From the NCBI RefSeq assembly GCF_014200595.1, contig NZ_JACHCG010000002.1:558001-622000 (forward strand): a stretch of 64,000 nucleotides of DNA. The letters run 5' to 3'. Below, one piece after another: positions 34,045 to 46,521 of this stretch. The notes under the pieces are model-generated. The model saw only the letters and a program-made list of their open reading frames with translations. It was not told the DNA's origin and did no database searches. This DNA comes from Pedobacter cryoconitis (GTDB lineage: Bacteria > Bacteroidota > Bacteroidia > Sphingobacteriales > Sphingobacteriaceae). The translations under genes were made by a program, and so were the position numbers. Position 1 is the first letter of the stretch; every line of letters starts with the position of its first letter.

Positions 34045-36225
34045 ATGAAAAAAATTGCTGTGCTTACAGCTGTACTGTTTTTTACAGGATCAGCTTATGC
34101 TCAAAATCTATTTAAAGCGCTCATTAAGGACGCAAAAACTAACCAGATTATTCCGGGGGTCACTGTGAAAATTCTGGGTACAAATATGAGTTCATTATCT
34201 GGAAGTGATGGGCTTGTCTTTTTAACTCATGTCCCATCTGGCAAACAACTGATCCAGTTCAGTTATGTCGGTTTTAAAACAAGAACAGATACACTTTTAT
34301 TTCCATTAGCTCAGATTGTACCATTACCGATTGTATTGGAATCTGCTGAGAATGACGAAGAGCTAGCTGAGGTAGTGGTTTCTACCACCAGAAGCAGCAG
34401 AACTATCGCAAATATTCCGACCCGGATAGAGGTGATTGCAGGGGAAGAGCTGGATGAAAAGGGAAACATGAAGCCCGGTGATATTCGTATGCTGCTTGCT
34501 GAAAGTACTGGAATCCAGGCACAGCAGACTTCTGCTACCAGTGGCAATTCGAGTATCCGTATCCAGGGGCTTGATGGAAAATATACACAGATCATACGAG
34601 ATGGATTTCCCTTATATGCTGGGTTTTCTGGTGGATTGGGGCTATTACAGATTGCACCGCTGGACTTGCAGCAAGTCGAAGTGATCAAAGGTTCATCCTC
34701 TACATTATATGGTGGTGGTGCAATTGCAGGGCTTGTAAACCTGGTCTCTAAAAAGCCAGCAGATCAGCGGCAGCTTAACTTCCTTTTAAATGGCACGTCA
34801 GCTTTGGGACTGGATGCCAGTGGCTTTTATGCGCAGAAATTTAAAAAAGTGGGTGCCACTATTTATGCTGCATATAACCACGGCAGCGCTTATGACCCTT
34901 CAAACACTGGCTTTACAGCAATACCGCAATTTAACCGCTTTACATTGAATCCTAAACTCTTTGTCTATTTGAATGAGGGTACAACGCTTTCTGCCGGGTT
35001 GAATACTACGGTTGAAAAACGTATTGGTGGTGATCTGGAATATATTAAAGGGAATGGTAATGCCCAGCATAGCTATTTTGAAGAAAATAATACACAGCGT
35101 TACAGTACTCAGCTGGAATTGGATCATCAATTAAATGATAAAGAAAAATTGATATTCCGTAATTCTGTGAGCTATTATAACAGGAGTATTGGCTTGCCTG
35201 ACTATCTTTTTTCAGGCGTACAGCTTTCAACTTATAGTGAAGTGAACTATTCCCGTAAAGAGAAAAAGATGGATTGGGTAGGAGGGGTTAACTTTCTCTC
35301 AGACCATTTTAAAGAGGATAAGAATAATAATGCTGCGCTGAGAAGCTACAATTATACCACTATCGGAGGTTTTGTCCAGAATACCTGGAACCTGACTGAT
35401 AAATTTATAGTGGAGTCTGGTATCCGGACTGATTACCATAATAACTATGGCTTTTTCTTTTTACCAAGAGTTTCCGGGTTATGGAAAATCAATGAACACT
35501 TATCTACACGTTTAGGTGGCGGATTAGGCTACAAAGCCCCCACTGTATTCACAGAAGACGCTGAACGTATCCAATTTAGAAATGTATTGCCAGTTGATGT
35601 GAACCGGACGAAAGCTGAACGCTCTTACGGAGCTAATTATGATATCAATTACCGGACTCTATTATTTGATGATAAAATAGGATTTAGTATCAATCAGCTA
35701 TTTTTTTATACGCGGATCAATAATCCTATTTTACTAACGCCCGCTACAGGTGATGATTTAGCTTATATACAGCCAAACGGCAATCTGGATACTAAGGGGA
35801 TGGAAACTAATGCTAAAATCTCTTATGGTGATTTTAAGTTATTTATAGGGTATACCCTTGCCGATGTTAACCAGCGTACTGGTGACCATCACATGGTATA
35901 TCCGCTGGTTTCTAAACATCGTTTAAATAATGTACTGATGTACGAAGTCGAAGAAAAATGGAAAATTGGAGTGGAGGCGTATTATTTTAGCAAGCAAAGA
36001 TTAAATGACGGGACAACTGGGAAAAGCTACTGGACTGCCGGGTTAATGGCTGAGAAAATCTGGGAAAGGTTTTCCATCTTTATTAATTTTGAAAACCTGA
36101 CAGATACGCGTCAAACTAAGTTTGATACGATTTATACGGGTTCGGTTACCGATCCTGTTTTTAGAGATATTTATGCTCCTGTGGACGGATTAGTTATTAA
36201 TGGAGGAATAAAATTTAAATTATAA
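34045..36225 (+). CDS. TonB-dependent outer-membrane receptor
   Basis: This 726-aa protein has a signal peptide (LFFTGSAYAQ), a carboxypeptidase-regulatory-like beta domain (about 22-100, with GVTVKILGTNMSSLSGSDG), a plug domain (about 120-235, with IRIQGLDGKYTQIIRDGFP and VEVIKGSSSTLYGGGAIAG) and a 22-strand-type barrel to the C-terminus. It is of the siderophore/metal/cobalamin receptor size, not the roughly 1000-aa SusC type. The Cys-rich DUF6660 gene before it and the ECF sigma gene after it suggest metal- or chelate-linked import with surface signalling. Confidence 0.88.
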   Translation: MKKIAVLTAVLFFTGSAYAQNLFKALIKDAKTNQIIPGVTVKILGTNMSSLSGSDGLVFLTHVPSGKQLIQFSYVGFKTRTDTLLFPLAQIVPLPIVLESAENDEELAEVVVSTTRSSRTIANIPTRIEVIAGEELDEKGNMKPGDIRMLLAESTGIQAQQTSATSGNSSIRIQGLDGKYTQIIRDGFPLYAGFSGGLGLLQIAPLDLQQVEVIKGSSSTLYGGGAIAGLVNLVSKKPADQRQLNFLLNGTSALGLDASGFYAQKFKKVGATIYAAYNHGSAYDPSNTGFTAIPQFNRFTLNPKLFVYLNEGTTLSAGLNTTVEKRIGGDLEYIKGNGNAQHSYFEENNTQRYSTQLELDHQLNDKEKLIFRNSVSYYNRSIGLPDYLFSGVQLSTYSEVNYSRKEKKMDWVGGVNFLSDHFKEDKNNNAALRSYNYTTIGGFVQNTWNLTDKFIVESGIRTDYHNNYGFFFLPRVSGLWKINEHLSTRLGGGLGYKAPTVFTEDAERIQFRNVLPVDVNRTKAERSYGANYDINYRTLLFDDKIGFSINQLFFYTRINNPILLTPATGDDLAYIQPNGNLDTKGMETNAKISYGDFKLFIGYTLADVNQRTGDHHMVYPLVSKHRLNNVLMYEVEEKWKIGVEAYYFSKQRLNDGTTGKSYWTAGLMAEKIWERFSIFINFENLTDTRQTKFDTIYTGSVTDPVFRDIYAPVDGLVINGGIKFKL

Positions 36226-36310
36226 AAAATTGATAATCTACCCAACGTTTAATCTGGTTGCTGCGTAGTGCTATTGAAACGTATAGATGTGAGATTACTA
36301 AATTATTTTA

Positions 36311-36898
36311 ATGAACCTATTTGCTAAGCAACATTCTAAGCTGATTGAAGGTTGTAAGGCTAACAAACGCGCTGCTCAGGAGGGGTTGTATAAACTTTTT
36401 TATGCTGATATGCTGCGTTTGTGTTACCGCTATCTGAAATCTGATGAACTGTCTAAAGAGGCATTGAATGCAGGGTTTTTAAAAGTATTTCAGCATATTG
36501 GAACATTTGATGAGAAAAAGGGTGAGTTAGGGGGCTGGATCAGAACAATTATAGTAAGAACCTGTATTGATCTTGGACGAAAGGAAATTAAGTTTAGTAA
36601 AGAAATCAATGATTTGGAAGAAGCGGAAGATGTTTTTATGCCTCCGGCTATACTGAATAAGCTTTACGCAGAAGACCTTTTAAAATGCATCCGCCTGTTG
36701 CCTGATGCAACACGGCTTGTTTTTAACCTGTCAGTAATTGAAGGATATTCACATGGAGAAATTAGTGAACAGTTAAATATCAGGGAAAGTACTTCCCGAT
36801 GGCATCTTTCTGAAGGGAAAAAAATGCTTAGAGAAATGCTCACTTCTCCCAATAGATCTATGAATCAACCAACTGAAAATAATAACAAGGTAATATGA
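36311..36898 (+). CDS. ECF sigma-70 factor
   Basis: This 195-aa protein has sigma region 2 (about 22-92, YADMLRLCYRYLKSDELSKE and GELGGWIRTIIVRTCIDLGR) and region 4 (about 125-185, LPDATRLVFNLSVIEGYSHGEISEQLNIRE). Members like this direct RNA polymerase to a small regulon. The stop overlaps the start of the next gene by 4 bp (ATGA), meaning tight coupling with the probable partner or anti-sigma protein. The receptor immediately upstream is the obvious candidate target. Confidence 0.88.
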   Translation: MNLFAKQHSKLIEGCKANKRAAQEGLYKLFYADMLRLCYRYLKSDELSKEALNAGFLKVFQHIGTFDEKKGELGGWIRTIIVRTCIDLGRKEIKFSKEINDLEEAEDVFMPPAILNKLYAEDLLKCIRLLPDATRLVFNLSVIEGYSHGEISEQLNIRESTSRWHLSEGKKMLREMLTSPNRSMNQPTENNNKVI

Positions 36899-38223
36899 GA
36901 AATTCAGCTTGGTATTATAAACTCTGGCTTAAAAAGCTATCCAAACTTCCTTTAAAAGAAGATGCTGGTTCCGCGTGGGCTGGTATGAAAGATATGCTGG
37001 ATGCACAAATGCCTGTTAGCAATGGCGGTGGTACTGTGGCTACTAAGCCATTTGCTGCTAAACTGGTCTCTTTACTTGGCTATGCGCTTCCTGTTGCGGC
37101 AGCAATTGGCGTAACCACTTACCTGGTATCGCCAATAGTGATCAAGCCCAAAAACCCGGTGATTTTGAAGAAGCAACAATCTCATTTGCCTGCTGACACA
37201 TTACATCGCAAAGGTCTTCCCATTTCTGCTGATTCTTTGGCAAATATTGAGACTGATAGCGCTCATGTTTTATCAATTGATAGCTTGTCAAGAGACTTAA
37301 CGGGCGTTAAAGCTAAAACCAACGGGACTAATAAACAAATTTCTGATTTAAGACCAGCTGCGGTTTCAAAAATAGAAAATCATCAGGTTGAAAATTATGC
37401 TGTAAAGGTACAGCCTGATCATAGCGAAAATACAGTATCGCCGGGTACTTCATTAGTTAAAGAAAATACAGCATCAACTATAGAAAGTATAAAACCTGAT
37501 AAAGAGGAAAATCAGATACCGGTGAATGAGAAAATTAGTGGCAAGCATTCAACCGCTAAAGTTGCCTCATCAAAGAAGAAAAAAGTTAGCCGTAGCCCGA
37601 AAGTAAAAGAATTCATGACTACTCCTGCTTATAATTTTGGACTGGAAAGCGGATGGAATACGGGGAAAAATAATGGCCTTTACGTTGGTATTTTTGGCGC
37701 ATACAGAATAAAAACGAAGTTGTTGTTGAATATGGGTCTTCGGTTAAATACATCGACCACACTTTCGGGAAGTTATATCACTAAACCCAGTGGTTATCTC
37801 CGGGATACTTTATCAACTTATAAAGTATCGGATAACAGAAAGATGACGCTCTTAAATGTGCCGTTAACTCTTGAATACAGGCTTTCAAATCAGATCAGTA
37901 TCAATGCCGGGCCAGTAATCAGTTTTCCGCTAAGCCAGTCAAAAGGTAATACCCAGTCTGAGCTTTACAAAGCTCAGCTGCCTTCTACTAAATACCTGGA
38001 CTCAGCCCGTCACAGAGCCGTAGATTCTACTTTGAATTATACTAAAGTAAATAAGGTAAATCTGGGTATCACTGGTGGGATAAGCATTCGTTTCAACCAG
38101 TTTTATATGGAAGGTAAGTATTTGCGAAATCTCACGCCTTATAAGGTGAGCAATACATTGGGTGGTTATCAGCAATACAATGGTTCTTTCCAGCTTGGAC
38201 TTCGCTATCAATTTAAAAAATAG
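36895..38223 (+). CDS. Trans-envelope protein: short cytoplasmic N-terminus, one membrane helix, C-terminal outer-membrane-type beta-barrel
   Basis: This 442-aa protein has about 55 cytoplasmic residues (with LKEDAGSAWAGMKDMLD), one membrane helix (about 58-82, LLGYALPVAAAIGVTTYLV), a Ser/Lys-rich periplasmic linker of about 150 residues and a C-terminal 200-residue region of amphipathic strands with the terminal aromatic pattern LGLRYQFKK. The start overlaps the ECF sigma gene, the normal place of an anti-sigma factor. I infer that the N-terminus holds the sigma factor and the C-terminal barrel domain senses or contacts the outer membrane. It shows none of the FecR features. A terminator follows. 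Confidence 0.65.
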   Translation: MRNSAWYYKLWLKKLSKLPLKEDAGSAWAGMKDMLDAQMPVSNGGGTVATKPFAAKLVSLLGYALPVAAAIGVTTYLVSPIVIKPKNPVILKKQQSHLPADTLHRKGLPISADSLANIETDSAHVLSIDSLSRDLTGVKAKTNGTNKQISDLRPAAVSKIENHQVENYAVKVQPDHSENTVSPGTSLVKENTASTIESIKPDKEENQIPVNEKISGKHSTAKVASSKKKKVSRSPKVKEFMTTPAYNFGLESGWNTGKNNGLYVGIFGAYRIKTKLLLNMGLRLNTSTTLSGSYITKPSGYLRDTLSTYKVSDNRKMTLLNVPLTLEYRLSNQISINAGPVISFPLSQSKGNTQSELYKAQLPSTKYLDSARHRAVDSTLNYTKVNKVNLGITGGISIRFNQFYMEGKYLRNLTPYKVSNTLGGYQQYNGSFQLGLRYQFKK

Positions 38224-38224
38224 T

Positions 38225-38253
38225 GCCTGATCAGGGCAAATCCCTGATCAGGC
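38225..38253. terminator. Terminator between convergent genes
   Basis: Twelve-bp perfect stem GCCTGATCAGGG / CCCTGATCAGGC (38225-38236, 38242-38253) with a 5-nt loop, at the junction of the sigma operon and the FkbM gene. The T tract is imperfect (TGATTTTAATTT). Confidence 0.7.
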
Positions 38254-38937
38254 TGATTTTAATTTGAAGAACGAGGTGCGGTTTGTTTTAGCAACCAGCG
38301 CATAATTTCTTGCTGAAAGGTAGTTGTAGATTTCAGATCCTGCAAGGTTTTGGATATCTATTCCTGTCTCCACCATAATAAACAGGGGGATATATTTATC
38401 CCAGTTATTTGATTTTAATACTTCAAGATCAAATCCTTCTGCGTCAATATTTAAAAAGTCTATGATCTGTCCCTCGGGCAGATGATTTGCTAAAACCTGT
38501 TTAAGCGGCATAGTTCTGATATTGATTACTTTGGTAATCTTATAATTTGCATTTGTTGCAGATCTGGTGATTGATATTTCTTTATCAAAACTGTTCAATG
38601 CGGGTTCATTAAAACAGTAAAACGGAAGTATGCCCGGAGTACTATCAATACCGATATTCAGGTTAATATCTCTGCGGCGAAAAAGATTGAATAGTTTGAT
38701 GGCACCAGGAGTGGGTTCTATGTTTATTCCGCGCCAGCCATTCTGATAAAAATGTACCGTGTTTGAAAAACGATAGGGATGGTGAGCACCCACATCAATA
38801 TAAAATCCTTTATAATGTTTCCGGTTTTCAAAACATGATCTGTAGATCATATCTTCTCCTTCTTGTGAATAGGATCTGTGAAAGAAAAATTTATCAACAG
38901 GGAAGGTCTTTTTGAGTTTTTTGATTAAGGCTTTCAT
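38248..38937 (-). CDS. FkbM-family SAM-dependent methyltransferase
   Basis: The start at 38937 (MKALIKKLKKTF) gives 229 aa; a further ATG at 38997 would add 20 residues. The FkbM layout is clear: SQEGEDMIYRSCF, YIDVGAHHPYRFSNT (SAM-binding motif I), GWRGINIEPTP, and the late FLNIDAEGFDLEVLKS with the typical I-D-x-E-G. It probably O-methylates a surface sugar or a small molecule. It is followed upstream on the same strand by an acyltransferase 3, which suggests work on surface polysaccharide, though no glycosyltransferases are present. Confidence 0.82.
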   Translation of the reverse strand: MKALIKKLKKTFPVDKFFFHRSYSQEGEDMIYRSCFENRKHYKGFYIDVGAHHPYRFSNTVHFYQNGWRGINIEPTPGAIKLFNLFRRRDINLNIGIDSTPGILPFYCFNEPALNSFDKEISITRSATNANYKITKVINIRTMPLKQVLANHLPEGQIIDFLNIDAEGFDLEVLKSNNWDKYIPLFIMVETGIDIQNLAGSEIYNYLSARNYALVAKTNRTSFFKLKSA

Positions 38938-39019
38938 ATTTATTACAGGGCCATTCATTGGAATGGTTATATAGTAAATACGCAGTTTCGGCACCAAACG
39001 CTGGGCAAAAAGAAGTAAT

Positions 39020-40168
39020 TTATTTTCCCCAAATACGATTGATAAATCTTCTGCTGGGACGCTCTACCCATTGATAAGAAATATAAGATATCATAATGAG
39101 TAGGACCAGATAGGTTATGCAATATAAAACTCCGCTTGAAAAATCAATATTTTGTTTACCTCTTCCTATTCCTGTAATACCCGGCAAGTAAATACCATGT
39201 GAAAATGGTTCTTGCAGAAAAATCTGCATGAGGTAAACGGAATAAGAAATGTCTCCCAGGAATTGCGGAATTTTCCGGTTACAGAATTTAGCTATCCTGC
39301 CATTATTAGCCGTAAAGCTGAGTACAAGCATGGCAAACAGCAACACTGTAAGGCTATCATTCAGTGCAAAATGCATGGATAGCGTGATCGCTAAAATTAT
39401 AAGCAGGCATACTATATCAGAAGAGAAAGCTTTTCTGAAAGCGCGTAATTCGTAGAGCAGATAGACAAGCAGGCCGGTTATAAATCCGGCTATACCACGT
39501 ATATATCCATAATCGAATGTTGTATTTAGATTATGAGGTACTGGTATAGCAGGATTTATAGGGTTTTTTCGCGGAAGTAAGTACATGATGGAATAATATG
39601 CAACTACTATAAACAAAGCTAAAAGTATAACAGTGATCGCTTTTTTCTTATTCATGCAGAGTGCAATGATTGGAAAAAGGAGGTAAGCAGCCCATTCAGC
39701 ACTAATGCTCCAGGAAGGAATATTCCAGGAATATATCTTTGTAAAGCCGAAGGAGTGGAGTAAGAAAATATTTGGTAGAATATCAGCTGGCTGTTCAAGG
39801 AGAATGGGTGGATTGCCCCAATCCGTAAGCCAGCGTACAATCACGACCAGCAGTAGCAGAGAGAACAGGTGCAGCGGATAGACTCTTGCAAAGCGGGCAA
39901 CAAGAAAGTTTTTCAATGATTTTGCCTGTATGTTATTTTTAAACTCGCTGCTATATACATGCAGCATAATAAAGCCACTCATAATAAAGAACAGATCTAC
40001 CATCAGGTAGCATTTTTCGAAAAACATTGATTGTGCAGCAGGAACAAACCTGGCGACAGCCATTTCAAAATGAAATATGGCGACCAGTAGTGCGGCAATT
40101 CCGCGCAAGGCTGTTAATGAAGAAAGATACTCAACTTTATGGGTTGTGATCTGAGTGGTTTGATTCAT
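39020..40168 (-). CDS. Acyltransferase 3 (OafA/YrhL-type) membrane protein
   Basis: This 382-aa protein has about ten membrane helices. It starts with the family signature SLTALRGIAALLVAIFHFEMA (R-G-I-A-A and the catalytic His in H-F) and continues with YLMVDLFFIMSGFIM and RFARVYPLHLFSL, followed by IPSWSISAEWAAYLLFPI. Such enzymes transfer acetyl or other acyl groups to periplasmic or surface carbohydrates. It is 22 bp upstream of the FkbM gene start region on the same strand, probably one operon. Confidence 0.87.
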   Translation of the reverse strand: MNQTTQITTHKVEYLSSLTALRGIAALLVAIFHFEMAVARFVPAAQSMFFEKCYLMVDLFFIMSGFIMLHVYSSEFKNNIQAKSLKNFLVARFARVYPLHLFSLLLLVVIVRWLTDWGNPPILLEQPADILPNIFLLHSFGFTKIYSWNIPSWSISAEWAAYLLFPIIALCMNKKKAITVILLALFIVVAYYSIMYLLPRKNPINPAIPVPHNLNTTFDYGYIRGIAGFITGLLVYLLYELRAFRKAFSSDIVCLLIILAITLSMHFALNDSLTVLLFAMLVLSFTANNGRIAKFCNRKIPQFLGDISYSVYLMQIFLQEPFSHGIYLPGITGIGRGKQNIDFSSGVLYCITYLVLLIMISYISYQWVERPSRRFINRIWGK

Positions 40169-40287
40169 ACTGGGTTTATAGCTGGTTGTATTTTTTCTTC
40201 TTCATTATTCAGGAGATTTTAAAAGTTACGGTATTTTTCTTACAGAATAAAAGGAGTGCCGCCAGGCGATCTTTTTAAGCATAATTG

Positions 40288-43011
<2,724 letters not shown>

Positions 43012-43096
43012 CTATATTTTTCTAAGCACAATAATGAGGTGAGCGGGCGCGTTATACATACAAAAAAGAGTAAATAACCAAGGCAGTTACAGTTAT

Positions 43097-44011
43097 TTAT
43101 CTTTTCTTCTTTTTTAAAAAGTTGTCAAAGTGTTTCACATAAGAGAGCTCAAAGTTTGCAGACGTTAAATCAAGTTTATTATCCTTTGAAGGAAATAAAG
43201 ATTTATTATTAACGAGCATCAAAAAAGAAACAGCCCAATCAGATTTGTGGTAAGCTGCCGATCCACGGGCAAAACCAGTAGGATAAGCCTTTATTTTTCC
43301 ATGCTCCAGCAATCGCGGTTCGTTACCAAGATTAATCCCTCCTTTTGCCATACCAGATAAGAGCCAGTGCTTATTCAAAACCCAGGAATAAGCGTAACCT
43401 GCATTCATACCTAGCTGAAAGTTGGAAATATAGTTATTGCCAGTTGCCAGCAGATTCGTATCTGATTTTATTTTGTATAAATAGGTGCCTCCCCCGAGAA
43501 TGAAACTACCAGCAGATTTAAGTTGTTTCTCACTCTGTTCAAATGCTGCTTTTGCTGAAAATTGACTGCTATTGAATAGATACGAACCTTCCGCACCTAT
43601 TTGTTGTACTGATAAATTGGGATGGAGTTTTATTTCTTTAATTCCCTGATAGAATCCTTTATAGCGCAGGAAAAAAAGATCCAGCATAAGCTTCCTTCCA
43701 TACCGGTGAATCTGAAAGTCGATCGATTCTGTCTTTCCATGGTCTTTGCCACCAACCTGGGCAATACCAAAATCATATCTAAAGTTTAAAACAGTGTTTT
43801 TTACGGAAATCCCTAAACCCAGTTTCAATAAATTATTTGGTCTGTATATTTCGTCTCTTTCGTTTATTTCGATAAAGTTATTGGAAAGAAAACTTGATAT
43901 TGATATTTCCTGGGGGTATGTTTCTATATAGGTGGTATCGATAGTCGTCTGGCCAAAAGCTGTATGCACTGTTAGCACAATTGAACATAATAAGAGCAGA
44001 CTGAATTTCAT
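43097..44011 (-). CDS. DUF4421-type secreted beta-barrel protein
   Basis: The start at 44011 (MKFSLLLLCSIVLTVHTAFGQ) gives a 304-aa protein with a good signal peptide; the open frame runs back to 44077 without better options. The mature protein has alternating strands with Y-x-F/G-aromatic endings (KLGLGISVKNTVLNFRYDFG, FQLGMNAGYAYSWVL) and a C-terminal FELSYVKHFDNFLKKKKR. This is the outline of DUF4421 proteins in Bacteroidota, presumably outer-membrane barrels of unknown job. It stands alone and is divergent from the SDR gene. Confidence 0.7.
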   Translation of the reverse strand: MKFSLLLLCSIVLTVHTAFGQTTIDTTYIETYPQEISISSFLSNNFIEINERDEIYRPNNLLKLGLGISVKNTVLNFRYDFGIAQVGGKDHGKTESIDFQIHRYGRKLMLDLFFLRYKGFYQGIKEIKLHPNLSVQQIGAEGSYLFNSSQFSAKAAFEQSEKQLKSAGSFILGGGTYLYKIKSDTNLLATGNNYISNFQLGMNAGYAYSWVLNKHWLLSGMAKGGINLGNEPRLLEHGKIKAYPTGFARGSAAYHKSDWAVSFLMLVNNKSLFPSKDNKLDLTSANFELSYVKHFDNFLKKKKR

Positions 44012-44225
44012 TTGTTTTTTGGCTGAAGGTAAGATTTTGAACATTGTCATTATTTCAAAAGTTTGGGAAGCAGACATAATGCGAGCTGAAGCTTCTTATA
44101 ATGAGATTGAAATTATACCATTCTCATTCAGGTTCTGGCTACAACATTTAAGGATTAGCCTACAGTTGCGATTCAGGAAAATGGGAGGTTTGTAGTTATA
44201 AGAATCAAAGATTAAATTAATTACG

Positions 44226-44951
44226 ATGAGAACAGTTTTGATTACCGGAGCCAATAAAGGTATTGGCCTGGAAACAGCAAGGCAACTGCTGAAGTTGGGA
44301 TATTTTGTTTACCTGGGCAGCAGAAGTAAAAGCAACGGGCTAAAAGCAGAAGAGGAATTGAGAGCCGAAGGCCTGTATAATATAGAAGTTATCGAGCTTG
44401 ATGTTACAAATCCGGATTCTGTTATTCAGGCTAAAGCACGCTTAGAAGATAAGCTGCCAGCACTGGATATATTGATTAACAATGCTGGTATTGCAGGCCT
44501 CCAGCCCCAGAATATTTCTCAATGTGACATGAATAGCTTAAGAGATATATTTGAGACTAATTACTTCGGCGTTATCCAGACAACTCAGCAGTTTCTTCCG
44601 TTGCTCCAAAAATCTGAAGCACCATCCATTGTGAACGTTTCCAGTGAAGTGGGGTCTTTGACCATGCAGACCGCAGCTGGAAGGAGGGCGAACTGGGACA
44701 ATTATCACGCTTATGGTTCTTCTAAGACCGCTCTTAATGCTTTTACTATTGCGTTGGCTCATGAGCTTCGTGGTACGAATGTCCGCGTAAATAGTGTTAC
44801 CCCTGGTTATACTGCTACTGATTTGAATGGTTTTCATCAGGCAGCAAAAAAAGTAGAACAGGGTGCTAAAGTTATCGTAGACCTGGCTACCCGTCAGCTG
44901 CCGGGCACCTCGGGTAAATTCTTTGGGGAAGAGGGCGAAATGCCATGGTAA
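44226..44951 (+). CDS. Short-chain dehydrogenase/reductase (SDR)
   Basis: This 241-aa classical SDR has the cofactor loop TGANKGIG, the NNAG motif (about 86), the catalytic Ser region IVNVSSEVGS and YGSSK with the active Tyr/Lys (about 160). An Arg in the first helix turn region and YLGSRSK after the second strand suggest NADPH preference. The ending GEEGEMPW is like SDRs reducing carbonyl compounds. It lies 51 bp before an AraC regulator on the same strand, and the same SDR-AraC arrangement recurs at 60226-61897 with a clearly related regulator. Confidence 0.88.
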   Translation: MRTVLITGANKGIGLETARQLLKLGYFVYLGSRSKSNGLKAEEELRAEGLYNIEVIELDVTNPDSVIQAKARLEDKLPALDILINNAGIAGLQPQNISQCDMNSLRDIFETNYFGVIQTTQQFLPLLQKSEAPSIVNVSSEVGSLTMQTAAGRRANWDNYHAYGSSKTALNAFTIALAHELRGTNVRVNSVTPGYTATDLNGFHQAAKKVEQGAKVIVDLATRQLPGTSGKFFGEEGEMPW

Positions 44952-45002
44952 CACCTTCCTCTCAGATTTTTTTTCTTAGTTTGTAATATTGAATATTTGA
45001 AC

Positions 45003-45917
45003 ATGGCTAACCAACAAATTCAACGGATAAAATCCATCAGCGAATATCACCGGCTCAGGGGGCTGCATCAGCCTGAACATCCATTAATCAGCCTGGTGGA
45101 CTATGCAACCATGAAAAATTCACCCGACAACAATACTATAAGCTGGGTATATGATTTCTATTTCATTGCCTTGAAGAAAAATATGAAGGCCAAATTCAAA
45201 TATGGTCAGCAGGACTATGATTTTGACGAAGGTGCTATGTTTTTTATCGCTCCCGGACAAGTTTTCAGGATTGAAGTGATTCAGGACGCCCCGGATAAAT
45301 CGGGATGGATGTTATTGATCCATCCCGACTTTTTATGGAACTTTACACTGGCAACTACCATAAAAAAATACGAATATTTTAGCTATTCTGTTCATGAGGC
45401 CCTGTTTCTCTCAGAAAAAGAAGAGGCCATAGTTTCGGGGGTTATCCAAAACATCCAGCAAGAGTATCAAGCTAATATTGATACATTCAGCCAGCAAATT
45501 ATCATTTCTCAAATTGAAGTGCTGCTGAGTTATTCACAACGTTTTTATCACCGTCAGTTTATCACGCGCAGAATTGCAAATCATAAGGTTCTTAATCAAT
45601 TGGAGGCTTTACTGGATCAGCATTTCAACAGCAATGCGATGGTAAAGGGATTACCTGCGGTACAATACATTGCCGGGCAGCTTAATCTTTCCCCGGATTA
45701 TTTAAGCACTCTACTCAAAGTAACCACCGGCCTCAATACGCAACAGCATATACACGAGAAATTGATAGAAAAGGCAAAGGAAAAACTAGCGGGCACTGTG
45801 ATGTCTGTCAGTGAGATCGCTTATGAATTAGGGTTTGAGCATTCTCAGTCCTTTAGTAAGCTGTTTAAATCCAAAACAAATTTATCGCCAAAGGAATTCC
45901 GGCAATCACTGAGTTAG
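45003..45917 (+). CDS. AraC-family transcriptional regulator (SDR-linked, copy 1)
   Basis: This protein of about 304 aa (an ATG at 44997 would add two residues) has an N-terminal cupin-like sensing part (about 1-180) and two C-terminal helix-turn-helix motifs (about 220-300: LSPDYLSTLLKVTTGLNTQQ and SVSEIAYELGFEHSQSFSKL). It is strongly related to the regulator at 60983: both have IKSIS near the start, YDF-EEG/DEG, HPDF, EALFLS, the RQFITR segment and an almost identical HTH. It likely controls the preceding SDR gene. Confidence 0.88.
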   Translation: MANQQIQRIKSISEYHRLRGLHQPEHPLISLVDYATMKNSPDNNTISWVYDFYFIALKKNMKAKFKYGQQDYDFDEGAMFFIAPGQVFRIEVIQDAPDKSGWMLLIHPDFLWNFTLATTIKKYEYFSYSVHEALFLSEKEEAIVSGVIQNIQQEYQANIDTFSQQIIISQIEVLLSYSQRFYHRQFITRRIANHKVLNQLEALLDQHFNSNAMVKGLPAVQYIAGQLNLSPDYLSTLLKVTTGLNTQQHIHEKLIEKAKEKLAGTVMSVSEIAYELGFEHSQSFSKLFKSKTNLSPKEFRQSLS

Positions 45918-45930
45918 GATACAACAAACT

Positions 45931-46356
45931 TTATTTTTCCGTCAGGCAACTTTTATTTTGGGTAGCTTTTGACAAAAGAGGATCAGCAGAGTTTTGGGTG
46001 ATTTCCTGGCAGGTTATTTTGTTTACGTAACCGCTTTGGGTACTGACAATACTGATATAGTTTACTTTACCCTCAGCTACCGTTATCTTTAATGGTGCAG
46101 ATTTTTTTCCGTTTGATATTCCTCCGCTAACCACGCTAACGGTATGGTCGCCAGTGCTGATATCATGTATGGAGAAAGATTTGTTTTTTAGTTTACATAC
46201 TAATTTGTCATCGATATATAGTCTGTAATTGACTGCGGAACCGGTATAACCTGTAGAACGTATTAAATAAACCTGTCCTGGTTTGTTCTGCGAAAAACTA
46301 TTCAAAGAAATTGTAAGTGCCAATGCTAAAAAAGTGAAGAATTTAATCGTTTTCAT
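45931..46356 (-). CDS. Secreted DUF2846-like protein
   Basis: This 141-aa protein has a signal peptide (ALALTISLNSFSQ) and one small beta domain with QVYLIRSTGYTGSAVNYRLYIDDKLVCKL and a D-I-S-T-G-D-H-T-V segment. The V-Y-l-x-R-x-x-x-x-x-G-S-a-x-x-x-x-v-x-i-D pattern followed by P/T-G-x-H-T fits DUF2846, a beta-sandwich of unknown function related in shape to PEGA. A variable tail with two cysteines follows. It is convergent with the AraC gene and has no partner. Confidence 0.6.
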   Translation of the reverse strand: MKTIKFFTFLALALTISLNSFSQNKPGQVYLIRSTGYTGSAVNYRLYIDDKLVCKLKNKSFSIHDISTGDHTVSVVSGGISNGKKSAPLKITVAEGKVNYISIVSTQSGYVNKITCQEITQNSADPLLSKATQNKSCLTEK

Positions 46357-46483
46357 TGATAGGGAATTTAAGATGATTGATTAAAAGTAATCAATTAATT
46401 TATTAAGTTAAAGTATAATGTGGTATTTTCATTTGTGACTGTTTTATTAGTATTTATGGCTATTTTATTTATGAAAGCAGATC

Positions 46484-46491
46484 TAGCTTTG
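46484..46491 (+). promoter_or_regulatory. Candidate -7 element of the TetX-like gene
   Basis: TAGCTTTG matches TAnnTTTG and lies 31 bp before the ATG at 46522; the predicted transcription start is near 46498. The -33 region is T-rich but not a clear TTTG. Confidence 0.4.
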
Positions 46492-46521
46492 TCATTATAA
46501 TCAGCAGATAAAAATTAAATT

